DNA of 64,000 nucleotides from Gambelia wislizenii (lineage: Eukaryota; Chordata; Lepidosauria; Squamata; Crotaphytidae): assembly GCA_030847615.1 (NCBI GenBank), contig JAUMIR010000001.1:263995187-264059186 (forward strand). Direction: 5' to 3'. The stretch's first letter is position 1. Each line of letters opens with the position of its first letter. The notes under the pieces were generated by a model. That model saw only the letters and a list, made by a program, of their open reading frames with translations. It was not told where the DNA came from and did not search any database. The translations under genes and the position numbers were made by a program. Shown here piece after piece: positions 53,881-64,000 of this stretch.

Positions 53881-54859
53881 AGGCAGCTCATTTAATCATT
53901 ATTAGGATGTGTTAAGGTCGACAGGCTGCAGTTTAGCAAAGACCTCAAGTCTATTCTGGGTTATGCTTTATCATCAGATCTCCAATTGAACCTGTCCTGA
54001 ATATCTTTCCATGTGATTTTATTAACAGATTAAGACTGTAGGTTAGCCATATACATAATTAAGCACACTAGTTATCAAATGTGCCTTCCATCACAATTGT
54101 AGCATTCCCATTACACCCAGGCTGGAAGTGCCATGTCAAGAGTGCCTATTGGGATTTGTAAAAATAATAATAATAATAATAATCACCCACTCGCCCTAAA
54201 CAAAGCTAATCTTTGTTTGTGCCCCCCTCCTGAACCCAAACATCCCATTAACATGCTCTCTTTTAAATGTGTAAAGTGAAGACTGGCAATTAAGGAATGT
54301 AAGTACAAAGCAAGGAGAATAATGCAGTACAAAGGAAAGCATTTCAGCTTTAATGAAATTCATTCCCATCTTAATTCAGATATGAAATTATTTTGACAGA
54401 TGGAGAGTAAAGTTTGCTCCTGTGGGACAGCCTTGTACTGTTTGGGATTTAAATGGAGCAGAAAAGTCTTGATAAAGGGAGAAAAAGCCCTCAGTATAAA
54501 ATGAAGCCCTGTGAACTTAAAATGAGGATATTCTGTGCAGTCTATACAAGAAACAAAAAAGTGGGAGGGGGGTTTGATGCTGCTACCCAAATGTAATAAT
54601 ATGTAGCCTTCATCCCAGAGTGCTTTCCAAATGCATGGTGCGCCTGGGGATCAGCCTGCCAGAATACATTTTTTCCCCTTCTCGATTATTCCTGTACTGT
54701 TAAGCACAATGTTTTTGCTGTATTCTGCTGGGGGAGATCTTCTCAGCTCCGTTCATCAATTCTCCTTTCCCCTCATAAACTAATAGTCAGGGTTGTTGTT
54801 TTTAAACTTGTTATACCAACTTCTGAGGTATCTTCCTCCTTGAGCACATAAATGAGATT
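53881..54859. other. unique, possibly conserved stretch
   Basis: (AAT)n lies at 54,166-54,184. 54,230-54,560 is repeat-free and contains ACAAAGG- and TGACAGATGG-type sites. No coding potential was recognised. Confidence 0.4.
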
Positions 54860-54914
54860 AGAAAGAAAGAAAGAAAGAAAGGAAGGAAGGAAGGAAGGAA
54901 GGAAGGAAGGAAGG
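54860..54914. repeat. (GAAA)n(GGAA)n microsatellite
   Basis: GAAA units pass into GGAA units. Confidence 0.95.
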
Positions 54915-56035
54915 TGTGCTTTGTGTGCCCCTGTGAAGGGAATTCAAAGTAGGAATTAGAAGAGTATATTCTAGCAACGCGAAAGCTCATGTAACTTAAC
55001 CTCTGAGGCAATTTATGTGAAGCTCAGTTTAACTCTATATTCTTCCATACACTATGGTGGGTACAAAAGTTGACACAGGCTACCCAGTAACTGTATGGCA
55101 ACATGACAGCAATATTGTGTAACAGGAGAGAATTAATCTCTGCTGTGATATTAACAGAAACTATCATGGAGGGATTTCAGAAAAACTAAGGTCAACATGA
55201 CTTGCATTAGTCTTCTGAGAAAGCAATAGCTAGAAAATATGACAGCGGTCTGAAATGTATGCTGTAGTGATAAAAAAAAAATGCCTTCATAAAGCAATGT
55301 TTGAACACATTAATATTTTCTTTCATCACTCCTCAACTGATTTGCCACAGACCTGCTTTGCTAACAGCACTGTGTAGGTATAGATATCAGGGTAGGTGTT
55401 CAAACCGTAAGTTCCACAGATAGTTACACAGCAGAGTTAACAACACACACTGTGCTTATTTAGGAAACAATGAAATAAATTCAGAGTAAACTGAAATCTA
55501 GGATTTATGTAATAAGAACTATCAATCTCCTAAAACCATTCCCATTCAGCTAATTCCCTTTATCCTCCATCCTCATCATCTTCTGTTAGCTGACAGAATT
55601 CCTTCTCCCTTCTCCAACTATCATTCCATGAGCCTTTTGACTCCCCTCCCTTCCCCTTTCTATTAACAATCCATGAGGCAAGCCAGGGATGGACAACTTG
55701 CAGCTCTTGGCCTAATTTTGCAAACAAGCAGTTTAGACCTCTGGCAAGAACAATCTGTCCTTCCCTTGGCAACCCGCTGGGCATGGAGGAAGGAGGAGAG
55801 AGCACGGGGAGGGAAAGAAAGGGAAAGAGAGAAAGAGGTATCTGAAAGAGAGAAGAGAAAGAGCAGAAGAACAAAGAGAGGGAAAAAGAGTGTCCCTGAT
55901 TCCACCAACCATCATCATACCCCGAGGGTACCCATCATCAGATGACCTCCATTCTATGTTATCCAAGATCCAATCAATATACATATTGCATTTAACTCTG
56001 GGATTGTTGTTGTTGATGATGTTGTTTGAATTTGG
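54915..56035. other. unique-looking DNA
   Basis: Purine-rich run at 55,790-55,885 (GAGAGAAAGAGG). Frames here are low complexity. No gene. Confidence 0.4.
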
Positions 56036-56122
56036 ATTTATTTATTTATTTATTTATTTATTGTATATCTATCTATCTATCTATCTATCATCAATCTAAT
56101 CTAATCTAATCTAATCTAATAT
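56036..56122. repeat. compound microsatellite (TTTA)n, (ATCT)n, (CTAAT)n
   Basis: Three adjoining simple arrays. Confidence 0.95.
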
Positions 56123-56439
56123 AAAACTATTTTCTTGCAAAAGCTGAACTATTAAAGTACCTTCAGCACTTTGAGGTACTTTCAACAAGACTACTTTGTC
56201 TCTCTAGAAATGAGCTGTCAAAGGATCCTTGCTTCTACACTTTCTCATTCATATTTCGTTATTCTAAATATATTTATGTACTAAGCGTAACCATCAACGT
56301 GATTCAGGAGAACCATTAACTTCTTTTAATGATTGTTTGCTTTCAACTGCTCTGAAGGATGCATGCCTGTCTTTTTGAGTGCACATCTCTCCCCATCAGC
56401 CAGAAAACATACTAGTCTGTATGAATGAAAAAATAATTG

Positions 56440-57131
56440 GGGTACCCCAGCCCCCCCAAGTGAATTTCATGTATGCCATGTTGCCCACATTAAGTCAGAT
56501 CATCTCAAACATAGCCTCCAAATATGGCAAAAATCTGTTCAGCTGTTTATATAAAACAGGTGAAAACCTGTGTGTGTGCGCGCACACACACACATATATA
56601 GTTACAACAAAACTTCAAACATTTTTGAACTCAGCTAATTGAATTCTTTCAAAAAAAAAATGTGCCACACATCTCTGTATGAATGGAAAAAAATGATGTG
56701 CCTTCCAATCCTCTCAATAAAATTCATTTACTGTGAAGTCGAAGGCCTTCAACAGCCAGCATCCATAGATTTTCCATTCTCTGAAGATGCCAGCCACAGA
56801 TGCAGGCAAAACGTCAGAAGTAAACTCTTCCAGAACACAGCCTCACAGCCCGGAAAAACCCCCAAGGAAAATCCATTTAGATCACATAGCTGTTATATTA
56901 AATAAGATCACCCCAAGCATATTGTCCAAAATCAGTGAAAATCTAATGAAAAATACCAGGGGTGCCCTCAGCCCCCCAAGTGAGTTTTGTGTACGCCCCA
57001 TAGACTAATTTGAAGTCAAATGTTCCCAAGCACACCCTCCGAATTTAGTGAAAATCCATCAAGCCATGTTTATGTAATGCAATAACAAATACACAGATAG
57101 ACAGATAAAAATTAAATTCTGTTTATATAGA
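56440..57131 (-). mobile_element. possible Helitron-like or unclassified repeat in partial copies
   Basis: CAGCCCCCCAAGTGA(A/G)TTT, then TAGCCTCCAAATATGGC / CACCCTCCGAATTTAGT and AAAATCTGTTCAGCTGTTTA / AAAATCCATCAAGCCATGTT occur at 56,450-56,560 and 56,965-57,080. At the right edge AAATTCTGTTTATATAGA reads on the minus strand as a TC-initial AT-rich terminus. A different repeat (56,726-56,860) lies between them. Confidence 0.35.
56726..56860 (+). repeat. interspersed repeat fragment, class uncertain
   Basis: GAAGGCCTTCAACAGCCAGC, GATGCCAGCCACAGATGCAG and GCAAAACGTCAGAAG are a string I recall as very common in lizard genomes. Confidence 0.45.
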
Positions 57132-57624
57132 TTTTGTCATAATTAGTACAGTTTGTCTCTGATGAATATCTTTTCTTCTAGATGTGATATTTATTCATTC
57201 TCCTTTTTGCTCAGAAGGTCATATTTGTTTATCAGTATACTAAAACTGTTTCTCTGCTTGTATATTGCTCTCAGACAAAAAAGAAAAAAAAGAAAGAAAA
57301 ACCTTCTAGAGTTGACAGAATTGGATTCATTCTTTAGAGCAGATCTACTGTCAGATTTAGACAGTTGCTATTTGATCTCAATAGAAATGTGTCCATTTTA
57401 AAGTATTTTTTTAATTTTTCAGGTGAGACTAAAACAAAAATAAGATGGCTTTATTAAATATGCAAATCACATGAAAGCATAGAACCTTTAAAAAATCCTC
57501 TAAAAACTTTCCCCCATAAAAGTGAGACCTAAATCCAGTTGCTAGTACCAACTAGAACAGATCTGTTGAATCAGTAAGATTTACAATATTGGCTTACCTT
57601 CATTTGATTCATGTCTAAGATACA
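57132..57624. other. no recognisable feature
   Basis: AT-rich, unique-looking sequence. Confidence 0.4.
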
Positions 57625-58145
57625 GGACTTTATCAAACACTCAAAAAAGGTGTCATAGCAATGCCACATAACCACAAAAGGGTGCACAGATCAGATGACA
57701 TTGCCCTTTTACGGTTAAAATCAGCCCCAAACCCGTACCTTTCAATTGATGGCTTGCTCCCCCTCCTGCTTGATTCCCCCCTGCTGCAAAACCTCGGACC
57801 ATTTAACTCTCGTCACTGCAGCGAGAGTGACCAATCTGGCATGATCACTTCCAGGTGAGATCGGGACATCCAGGTAAGTTTTGCTCTTTATGACTTTCCC
57901 TGGGTTAACTTGGGACTTCTAATGTGTGTGTGTGTGTGTGTGTGTGTGCTTTTAAAAACTTTTAATGCTCGTGGGATTTCAAACAAGGAAGTGAACGGGG
58001 CTCCATTCACTTCCTCTTTATTGCTGGAGCAGCCTTTGCCGGGAAAGGAAGGTAAGTTGGGGGGGGGGCATTCTTTTGCTGGCATACATTTTTTTTTTTT
58101 AATGCTGGCAAAAGGACATTTCCAGGGGTTAGTCTGATAAAGTCC
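57625..58145 (+). mobile_element. family-B non-autonomous DNA element, 521 bp
   Basis: GGACTTTATCAAACAC and TCTGATAAAGTCC are the ends; ACA precedes and ATA follows. CAG|GTAAGT lies at 57,871-57,879 and AAGG|GTAAGT-type sequence at 58,050-58,057, only about 178 apart because this copy is shortened. It contains a (TG)n run. Confidence 0.85.
57922..57949. repeat. (TG)n microsatellite
   Basis: Pure TG run within the family-B element. Confidence 0.95.
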
Positions 58146-58644
58146 ATAATAATCAAGATATGCTTTTTAAAATAATTCTTGTAGTAAATGGCAGATTGTA
58201 GAATGGTTGTTTCTGCTCCTGCATCCAGTCATGGCCTAAATACACTCTGGGCCCTGATCTGTCGCTGGTTTAGTGGAATTTAGCACCACCCTCAATCTGC
58301 AAATTTCACTTCAACTGCTCTTTTTTTCCTCTTGAGATGTGGTTACGCTTCAGTATGGACATGGTTTCCCTCCATCCTTGCTTTCCCCTGCATGAATTGA
58401 GCACCACCCTCCCATGCTTTGTGCTCAGTTTCCACATTCCTTTTTCTCACATTCCTTTTTTTTTTTTAATGGATATAATAGTGCTAAAGTGCTATACCAC
58501 TTTAGCCCAATAACTATATAAGAAAAGCGGGGGGGAGAGAAATGCCCAATCTGTTCAAATGTACAATCAAGAAATGTAATCAGGAAACAAAGGTCAGCAA
58601 AAAATCCTCCATGGGAAAGGTCACAGCCCCATTCCAAACATCAT
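58146..58644. other. no recognisable feature
   Basis: Unique-looking sequence; a T-run lies near 58,457. Confidence 0.4.
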
Positions 58645-59312
58645 CAGTGGAACTGTTTGTCCAGCCTTGGTTGTCTCATGCCTGGATTATTGTAATATCC
58701 TGCTGGCAGGTTTGCCTTCCTGCTTTCTTCTTCCTCTGGTTTTAATCCAGAACAGTGCCATCCAGGTTGTTTAAAACCTTCCTAAATATTCACAGGTTTC
58801 TTCTCGTAGATTCCTTCCCTGGCTACCAGTGTAGGTCAGGACCCATTTTAAACTTCTGATTCTGATATTTAAGGCTCTGCACTCTAACCTCTCCCAGCAC
58901 CTGGCAGCTCAGCTGGTATGGTATGTACCATCTAGGAATTTAAGATCTACAGGCAAAGGATTACTGGCTGGTCCATCTAAGTGCACAGCTCTGTCAAGGA
59001 TGCAAGTCTCTCAAACCTGGCTCCACATTTGTGGAAAGGTCTTCCTTTGGACCTCTGGCTGGAGGAGGATCTTACCCATTTTTGTAAAGGGCTGAAGACC
59101 CTCCTCTTTGATTTTGCGGGATTAATCTGTTGAGTTGGGGCTAGGGTTGCTGAAATGGGTCATGACTGGGGGGATATTGGGGGTTTTATTTCATGCATGT
59201 TTACAGTGCTATGTTTTATTGTCTTTGTCCTTCATTGTATATATTGATGTATATGTTCACCCTTTAGTGAAAAAGGTATTATAAATAAACATTGTTGTTG
59301 TAGTTGTTGTTG
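58645..59312 (+). pseudogene. L2 LINE 3' end with decayed ORF2 C-terminus
   Basis: Frame-hopping translation gives CLDYCNILLAGLP-like and RFLPWLPV, ILIFKAL landmarks of the L2 C-terminal region. Then comes the 3' untranslated part with TAGTGAAAAAGGTATTATAA and the tail ACATTGTTGTTGTAG. It has many stops and shifts and is much older than the 36-kb copy. Confidence 0.75.
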
Positions 59313-59917
59313 TTATCTGTCCAAAAGTACAAGAGGAGGAAACAAAATAATGGCTATAGATGTATTTATCCTGCCTGTATCAGAAGCTCCTGGGACAGGT
59401 GGAAAAACCCATACCCTACAGTGGTTTTAAAAGTTGTGGCTAATACTGGAAAGGTACAAGAAAAGTATCAGGACAGGAAAAACACCATATAGATGTCAGA
59501 AAAGGGTGAGGGGAACCCTGATAATCACAGCTATAAATTCTGCCAAATCCCAAGCTTTTAGCCAGTCTATAGGAGCCATCAGTTAAACCAGCCTTCCCAA
59601 CTGATTTGAGGGACAAGTCACTGAGAAGTAAATCAAACAAGCTAATGCTGAATTATAGACAAAAGAGAAAAACAATTGCCTTGCATGCAAGACAAAATAA
59701 TCACTGCTATTTTAAAATGACAGAGACCAACCCTGGCAATTAATTTTTCAAACAAAGAAGCCAAATATTGGCAACTGAAGGCAAGAGAGGAAGATCGGTA
59801 TAGACCATAATGAATGGCTGATTATTATCATATTCAGACTTGTCCACCTCAAACATCAATCTGGATTCTATGTGATTTAGGAATAAGTTATACACTGAAA
59901 CCATAGAGTAGTATTGA
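59313..59917. other. no recognisable feature
   Basis: Unique-looking sequence. Confidence 0.4.
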
Positions 59918-60044
59918 GACTTTGGGAAACCTTCCTTTTTTAGATGAGACCTCCCAGAATTCCCCTGCCAGCGTGGTCAATGATGAGGCTGATTGGTAGA
60001 TTATGAGAATTGTGGTTTCACAAAAGTAAATTTTCTAAGTTCTG
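59918..60044. mobile_element. short MITE, GGACTACAG family, diverged
   Basis: TTTGGGAAACCTTCCTTTTT and ACAAAAGTAAATTTTCTAAG are degenerate inverted ends; the inner CCTCCCAGAATTCCCCTG and GAGAATTGTGG parallel 5,617-5,783. Confidence 0.5.
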
Positions 60045-60492
60045 GTTATATGCAAAGGAAGCCTTCCAGAACAGGAATCCTTCTGTTGGCAAAGCAGTGT
60101 TTGATTCTGTGACAACCTCAATGGAAAGGCAAGGCACTTTTAATTTTTACTGATTTTCTCTTCCCTCTGCAGCCACCTGCACTATTTCCTATGCTGTTCT
60201 TTTTCATTTGTTTGGTTGTGTTTATTTATATCCTGCCTAGCCAGCATAGGACGCAATGCAGCTAACAACAGTTTCTGGCTTATAAGGTGTTCCAGGGTGT
60301 CTTCCAATATTTAAGACCTTTTTTATTTTTTTGCAGGGCAGCAGGATGAGAGAAAACTAGCCTTTTCGTTTTGAGAGGTATCTGGTACATCAAAAGGGCT
60401 TGTGGAAAGAGAATGGCATAAGTGGATAAAGCCCATGGTGTTATAAAAATATTCACCTTAGCCATTTGACAGCCACTGCATTTTCTCAGGCT

Positions 60493-60745
60493 GCCTAAAT
60501 ACCCTAAAGGCAACAGATCCTGTCTGACCTTAGAAACTAAGCAGCATCAGCCCTGGTTAGTACTTGGATGGGAGACTGCCAGCATATATCAGGTGCTGTA
60601 GGCTATATTTCAGATGAAGGAACTGGCAAAACCACCTCTGACTATTCCTTGCCTAAGAAAACTCTATGAAATTCATGAGGTCGACATAAGTTGATGGGCA
60701 ATTTGAAGGCACACATGTACACGCACGCGCACACGCACACACACA
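60493..60745 (+). mobile_element. 5S rRNA-derived SINE
   Basis: ACAGATCCTGTCTGACCTTA, AACTAAGCAGCATCAGC, TTAGTACTTGGATGGGAGAC; then the same non-5S body and tail as 10,261 (GCTATATTTCAGATGAAGGA, CATAAGTTGATGGGCAATTT). It ends in an ACACGC-rich run. Confidence 0.9.
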
Positions 60746-61909
60746 GAGACATCCTCTCTTCAAAGATTTAGAGGTAGGGAAAGTGTGGCCCACAGGGTAC
60801 ATACAGCCTGTTGTAGCCCCCTTTTTTTACACCTGCGAATCCCCAGAACTCCCCTGAATTTAATTTGGGGGTGAAAAATCATCCATATCACCAAAACCAC
60901 TGCAAAATTGCTCCAAAGTACAGCAGTTTGGCTTGCTTCACATGGCCCGTGCAGGGGTGTGGGGAGACACAGAGGTGAGAATTGGCCCCCACCTGTGGCA
61001 CAGTACTCAACCCCTAGCATCACCATGTGCTTCAGTCTCACATATGTGCATACTCACCCTACACTGTGTGGCCCCTCTCCATTTAAAGAAACATCTTTTT
61101 GTTCCACAGTTGCAAGTGCACCACTGGGTGACTGGGAGTTTTCCAGGAACATCAGTGTTGAGTACAGAATGTTATGGAAGGTGGAACGTCTGTTCTAAAA
61201 AGATCATCCAGTAGATGTTCTTCTTAAGTTCTTCTGTTGTGTGTCTGTGCAGATCTAATTGAGAGAAAACATTCAGGGATCAAGCAGGGGGTCCCTTTGG
61301 CCTGCTGACTAACAGTCTTTATCTACATAGTTTTCTCTCCATTAAAATCCATAGGCCTCTTTGTTTTGAAGGGGAAAGAAGCATCTTGAGTCCAGATTCA
61401 ATTTCTGAGATTAATTAAACTGGCCATTTTGAAAGCACAGCTGAAATCCATTGCATTAACTAAGTTAAAGATGTTGAGTCATCCTTAAAGGATCAATTTA
61501 CAGCTAAATAAATAAAATCTCCATGGCACACATCACAGCTTTATAACCTTTTAAACTGACCCTATGCATCATTAGAGCCTCCATAAATCCCTTCCATTTT
61601 CCCCCCTCCTCTTTTGGCAGGAAGTCTGTTTTTTCAGTTGTAAGTGATTATCATGACAGTGACTAAACATTCACATCGCTCTCTCACACTTATCAGATAT
61701 GACAGAGAGTTCTGTGTGGATCTCTGATTCATAATTGTGCATGTCCCTTCTGATGGGGCTGTGTGATCACTGGGCAAAGAAACGCAACACAGCTCTGGGC
61801 TTAACAGTTTACAAAGGGCAGAGAAGAATGCCTCAATTCTTGGCATGCTCAGCAAGGAACTGTGGGTATTGCTTGTGAAACTACATTAAGATTGGGAATT
61901 CTGTGGCTG
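60746..61909. other. unique-looking, partly conserved-looking DNA
   Basis: No gene or element is certain. 61,400-61,870 is repeat-free and even in composition. A possible eroded element begins near 60,778 (AAAGTGTGGCCCAC). Confidence 0.35.
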
Positions 61910-62085
61910 CTGACACACTGCAGTTTGACACTGCTTTTGCAGTTTGACACTGCTTTAACTGCCATGGCTTGATGTTATGGAATTTTGGGATTTGTAGTTT
62001 TATGAGATATTTCACCTTCTCTGTCAGTGGTGCCAGAACAAACTGCAAATCCCAGGATTCCATAGTATGGAGCCATGATGTATAT
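61910..62085. mobile_element. MITE, ACTGCCATGG family
   Basis: CTTTAACTGCCATGGCTTG and ATTTTGGGATTTGTAG mirror CTGCAAATCCCAGGATTCC and ATAGTATGGAGCCATG. The left end carries a local duplication of CAGTTTGACACTGCTTT. Confidence 0.75.
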
Positions 62086-62176
62086 TCATTACTTATTGAC
62101 TGAAGAAGTGAGGAATTGCTCTTATATATCCAACACAACTAGTGCCAACTCAAGACATTTTTCGGCCTGAGATAAA

Positions 62177-62809
62177 GGACATTATCAGACCTGACAAAAA
62201 TCACAGGATTACAACATCAGGGTAGTGCAAATGGGCCCCACTATCGCACATTTTCATCATCTTCACATTCTTATACCGTTCTCCAGCCACAAAAAAGGCA
62301 TTATTTACAATTCATGGGACAAGCCACCAATATGTTGTCAGTAGTGCTTTTACCATGCTATTGATGGTGTGCAATACCACGTCCCATTGTAGTAGTGAGA
62401 TTCCATCATGAATAGGTGGTCCTCTTTCCTCCTCCCCATTCCCAGCAAGAAAACTTCTGGGTGAAAATGCGAAAACAAAGCATAGGACACTCTTTTTATG
62501 AACTGCCCAGTTTAGTTTGCATGTTTCTAGGTTTGTTTCATTGATTGTGTGTTTGTTTACTTTGTTGTTTAAGGGGTTTTTTTGTTTTTTGTTTTAGTTT
62601 TAAGCATGCTCGCATCTTCTCGCGAGAACCGCTGAAATCATGCCCACGCCAGATCACTGAAACACTAGTGGACATTGTGTGATAATTCCATGGCATTTCT
62701 TTTGCATGATTGCAGTGACGTGTGATAATAAGTGTTGTAATGCTGCAATGTTCCTGCTATCCTCATTTGCGGAATTACAGCATTTTTAGATGCTAGTTTG
62801 ATAATGTCC
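62177..62809 (+). mobile_element. family-B element, 633 bp, diverged
   Basis: GGACATTATCAGACCTG and TTTGATAATGTCC are the ends; AAA precedes and AAG follows. The interior keeps family order (ACTTCTGGGTGAAAATGCG corresponds to the block before the first GTAAGT) but both donor-like motifs are lost. Confidence 0.72.
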
Positions 62810-64000
62810 AAGGGACAAAATGGACAAGATTCCATGTACTAGATAGGTGACTTAAGTTCACTACTTCAGCTGTTTTGTTTTCCATATTTGTTGACAGATT
62901 TTTATATGCAGTCAGGCAGAACCTTCTTAAAAGAGCCGGTCCATCCATTGAACATTAGTTGAGTCATCATGTAACTCACGTGATGGCCATTCCCATGTGA
63001 AGTGGTGCACACCATCCCTAAACTATCAATTTTGGCAGCATTTCTTTGCAATCCATTCCCTTTGCCAAAGAAAGACAGATTAACCTGAAGTTTGCTCATT
63101 ATTTATGCCTTAGCACATCCTGTGTGAAACTGGTGGATTACCCTGAGGGTGTAATAGTCTGTTTTTTTATTAATTGTACTTTAAAAGCAAATTTAGTTGA
63201 TTCAGTTTTGATCCTGCATTATAAAAATGATACCAGATTGCTTCCTGATTAAGAACACAATCATTACCTTAAAGTACTCACGCATGTGACATCATAAAGC
63301 ATGTAATTGAGTTAAGATACCAAGAGCAGGTAGTGAAACAATTATTAATGATCAAACAGGGGGAGAGTGCTTTGGAATTTTATCCACGTCCCTATTCATT
63401 TGATTGCTTGGTGCCATTAACTGTGAAAGTGAATGTTCCCAATGAGTGGAATGTGCTCCCTCATAAGGCAATCACTTATCATCATTCCCCTCTAGTGTGA
63501 GGCTGCTGAGACAATGCCACAATCTGCTGTCAGTTCCCTCGTGCCCAGATATACAATGTGGGAGATAAAGACTGTGGATTATTAAAAAGAACCCTATGGT
63601 TGATTATTTTCTAAGTGAGTGTGATGCTGTTCACTTTAATGTGGTGACACAGTGTGTGGAAAAAAGAAGCAGCTTGATCTTACATCTTCCCCAGGAAAAA
63701 TTTCTTTGACTTGAAAATTTAGTGCCGGGCAAGGGGGCTATCCCTTTTCATTTATGCTGGCAGCATAAAAGTTGCATTCAAAAATATATTAACCCCAAGG
63801 TACAAACCTTAAACCACTCTGAGCACAATTTGTGGGTTGTTATTAAATCAGTTCGGTGAGATTGGTACTAGACCTGTAGAGAAGCATTTATAATTTTGAC
63901 TTGATCGTTTGGTTTTGGCCCATCGTCTCTGTGGCTGTGCAGTCCAAGCAAGAGCAGCGTGTTCAGAGCCAGTGTACCTCTACATGCCAGATGCTGATGA
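62810..64000. other. unique, possibly conserved stretch to the window end
   Basis: No repeat was recognised. 63,050-63,600 has AT-rich homeobox-type cores (TTATTAATTGTAC, AATTATTAATGATC). A possible exon start after GGCTGTGCAG at 63,942 cannot be judged because the window ends. Confidence 0.35.

Noticed and set aside
55790..55945. Charged lysine/arginine/glutamate-rich 90-residue frame
   Set aside because: Purine-rich low-complexity DNA; the frame has no recognisable domain.

Overview
The window looks like AT-rich, gene-poor nuclear DNA from a squamate reptile, probably an iguanian-type lizard. The evidence is the repeat mix: CR1 retrotransposons ending in the ATTCTATGATTCTATG-type tail, L2 fragments, tRNA-derived and 5S-rRNA-derived SINEs that share one 3' tail, Tigger-like, hAT-like and many short non-autonomous DNA transposons, and long (TC)n(AC)n microsatellites. 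The taxon is inferred from memory of these families. No host protein-coding gene, tRNA gene or functional rRNA gene could be supported. Nearly all the open frames in the window are chance frames or frames through GC-rich repeats. The exceptions are remnants of CR1 ORF2 (32.9-35.5 kb, 52.9-53.9 kb, and 26.0-27.5 kb on the minus strand) and of L2 (36.0-36.8 kb minus; 46.0-46.4 and 58.6-59.3 kb plus).

Layout: 0-6 kb holds a SINE inside a MITE (2.6-3.1 kb) and a hAT element with an 8-bp target duplication inside a SINE (5.2-5.5 kb). 6-10 kb looks mostly unique. 10.2-14.5 kb holds a 5S-derived SINE, a 589-bp family-B element, a composite element with GC-rich internal hairpins and a MITE. 15-18.4 kb holds SINEs, a Tigger-like MITE, and family-B and family-A elements with TAA duplications. 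18.4-20 kb looks unique and possibly conserved. 20-24.5 kb holds a Tigger-like MITE, a perfect 156-bp CpG-rich inverted repeat, a second 65-bp inverted repeat, a CR1 with its middle deleted, and another family-B element. 26-27.5 kb is a minus-strand CR1 split by an 833-bp solo LTR with a 5-bp duplication. 32.9-36.8 kb holds the longest CR1 copy, a hAT MITE and an L2 fragment. 37.5-51.5 kb is a dense nest of family-A, family-B and Tigger-like elements; two of the Tigger-like elements have grown internal tandem repeats. 52.9-53.9 kb is another CR1. 54-64 kb mixes unique-looking DNA with microsatellites, L2, a 5S SINE and two more family-B elements.

The most notable result is a set of non-autonomous DNA elements whose terminal inverted repeats look like variants of one pattern (GG, then a short T-rich stretch, TC, A, AC) and which carry 3-bp target duplications such as TAA, ATA and CAA. 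Family B (six copies, 521-633 bp) carries two splice-donor-like GTAAGT motifs about 220 bp apart in most copies. Another member is a flawless 156-bp hairpin with 18 CpG in each arm. No transposase gene for these elements lies in the window.
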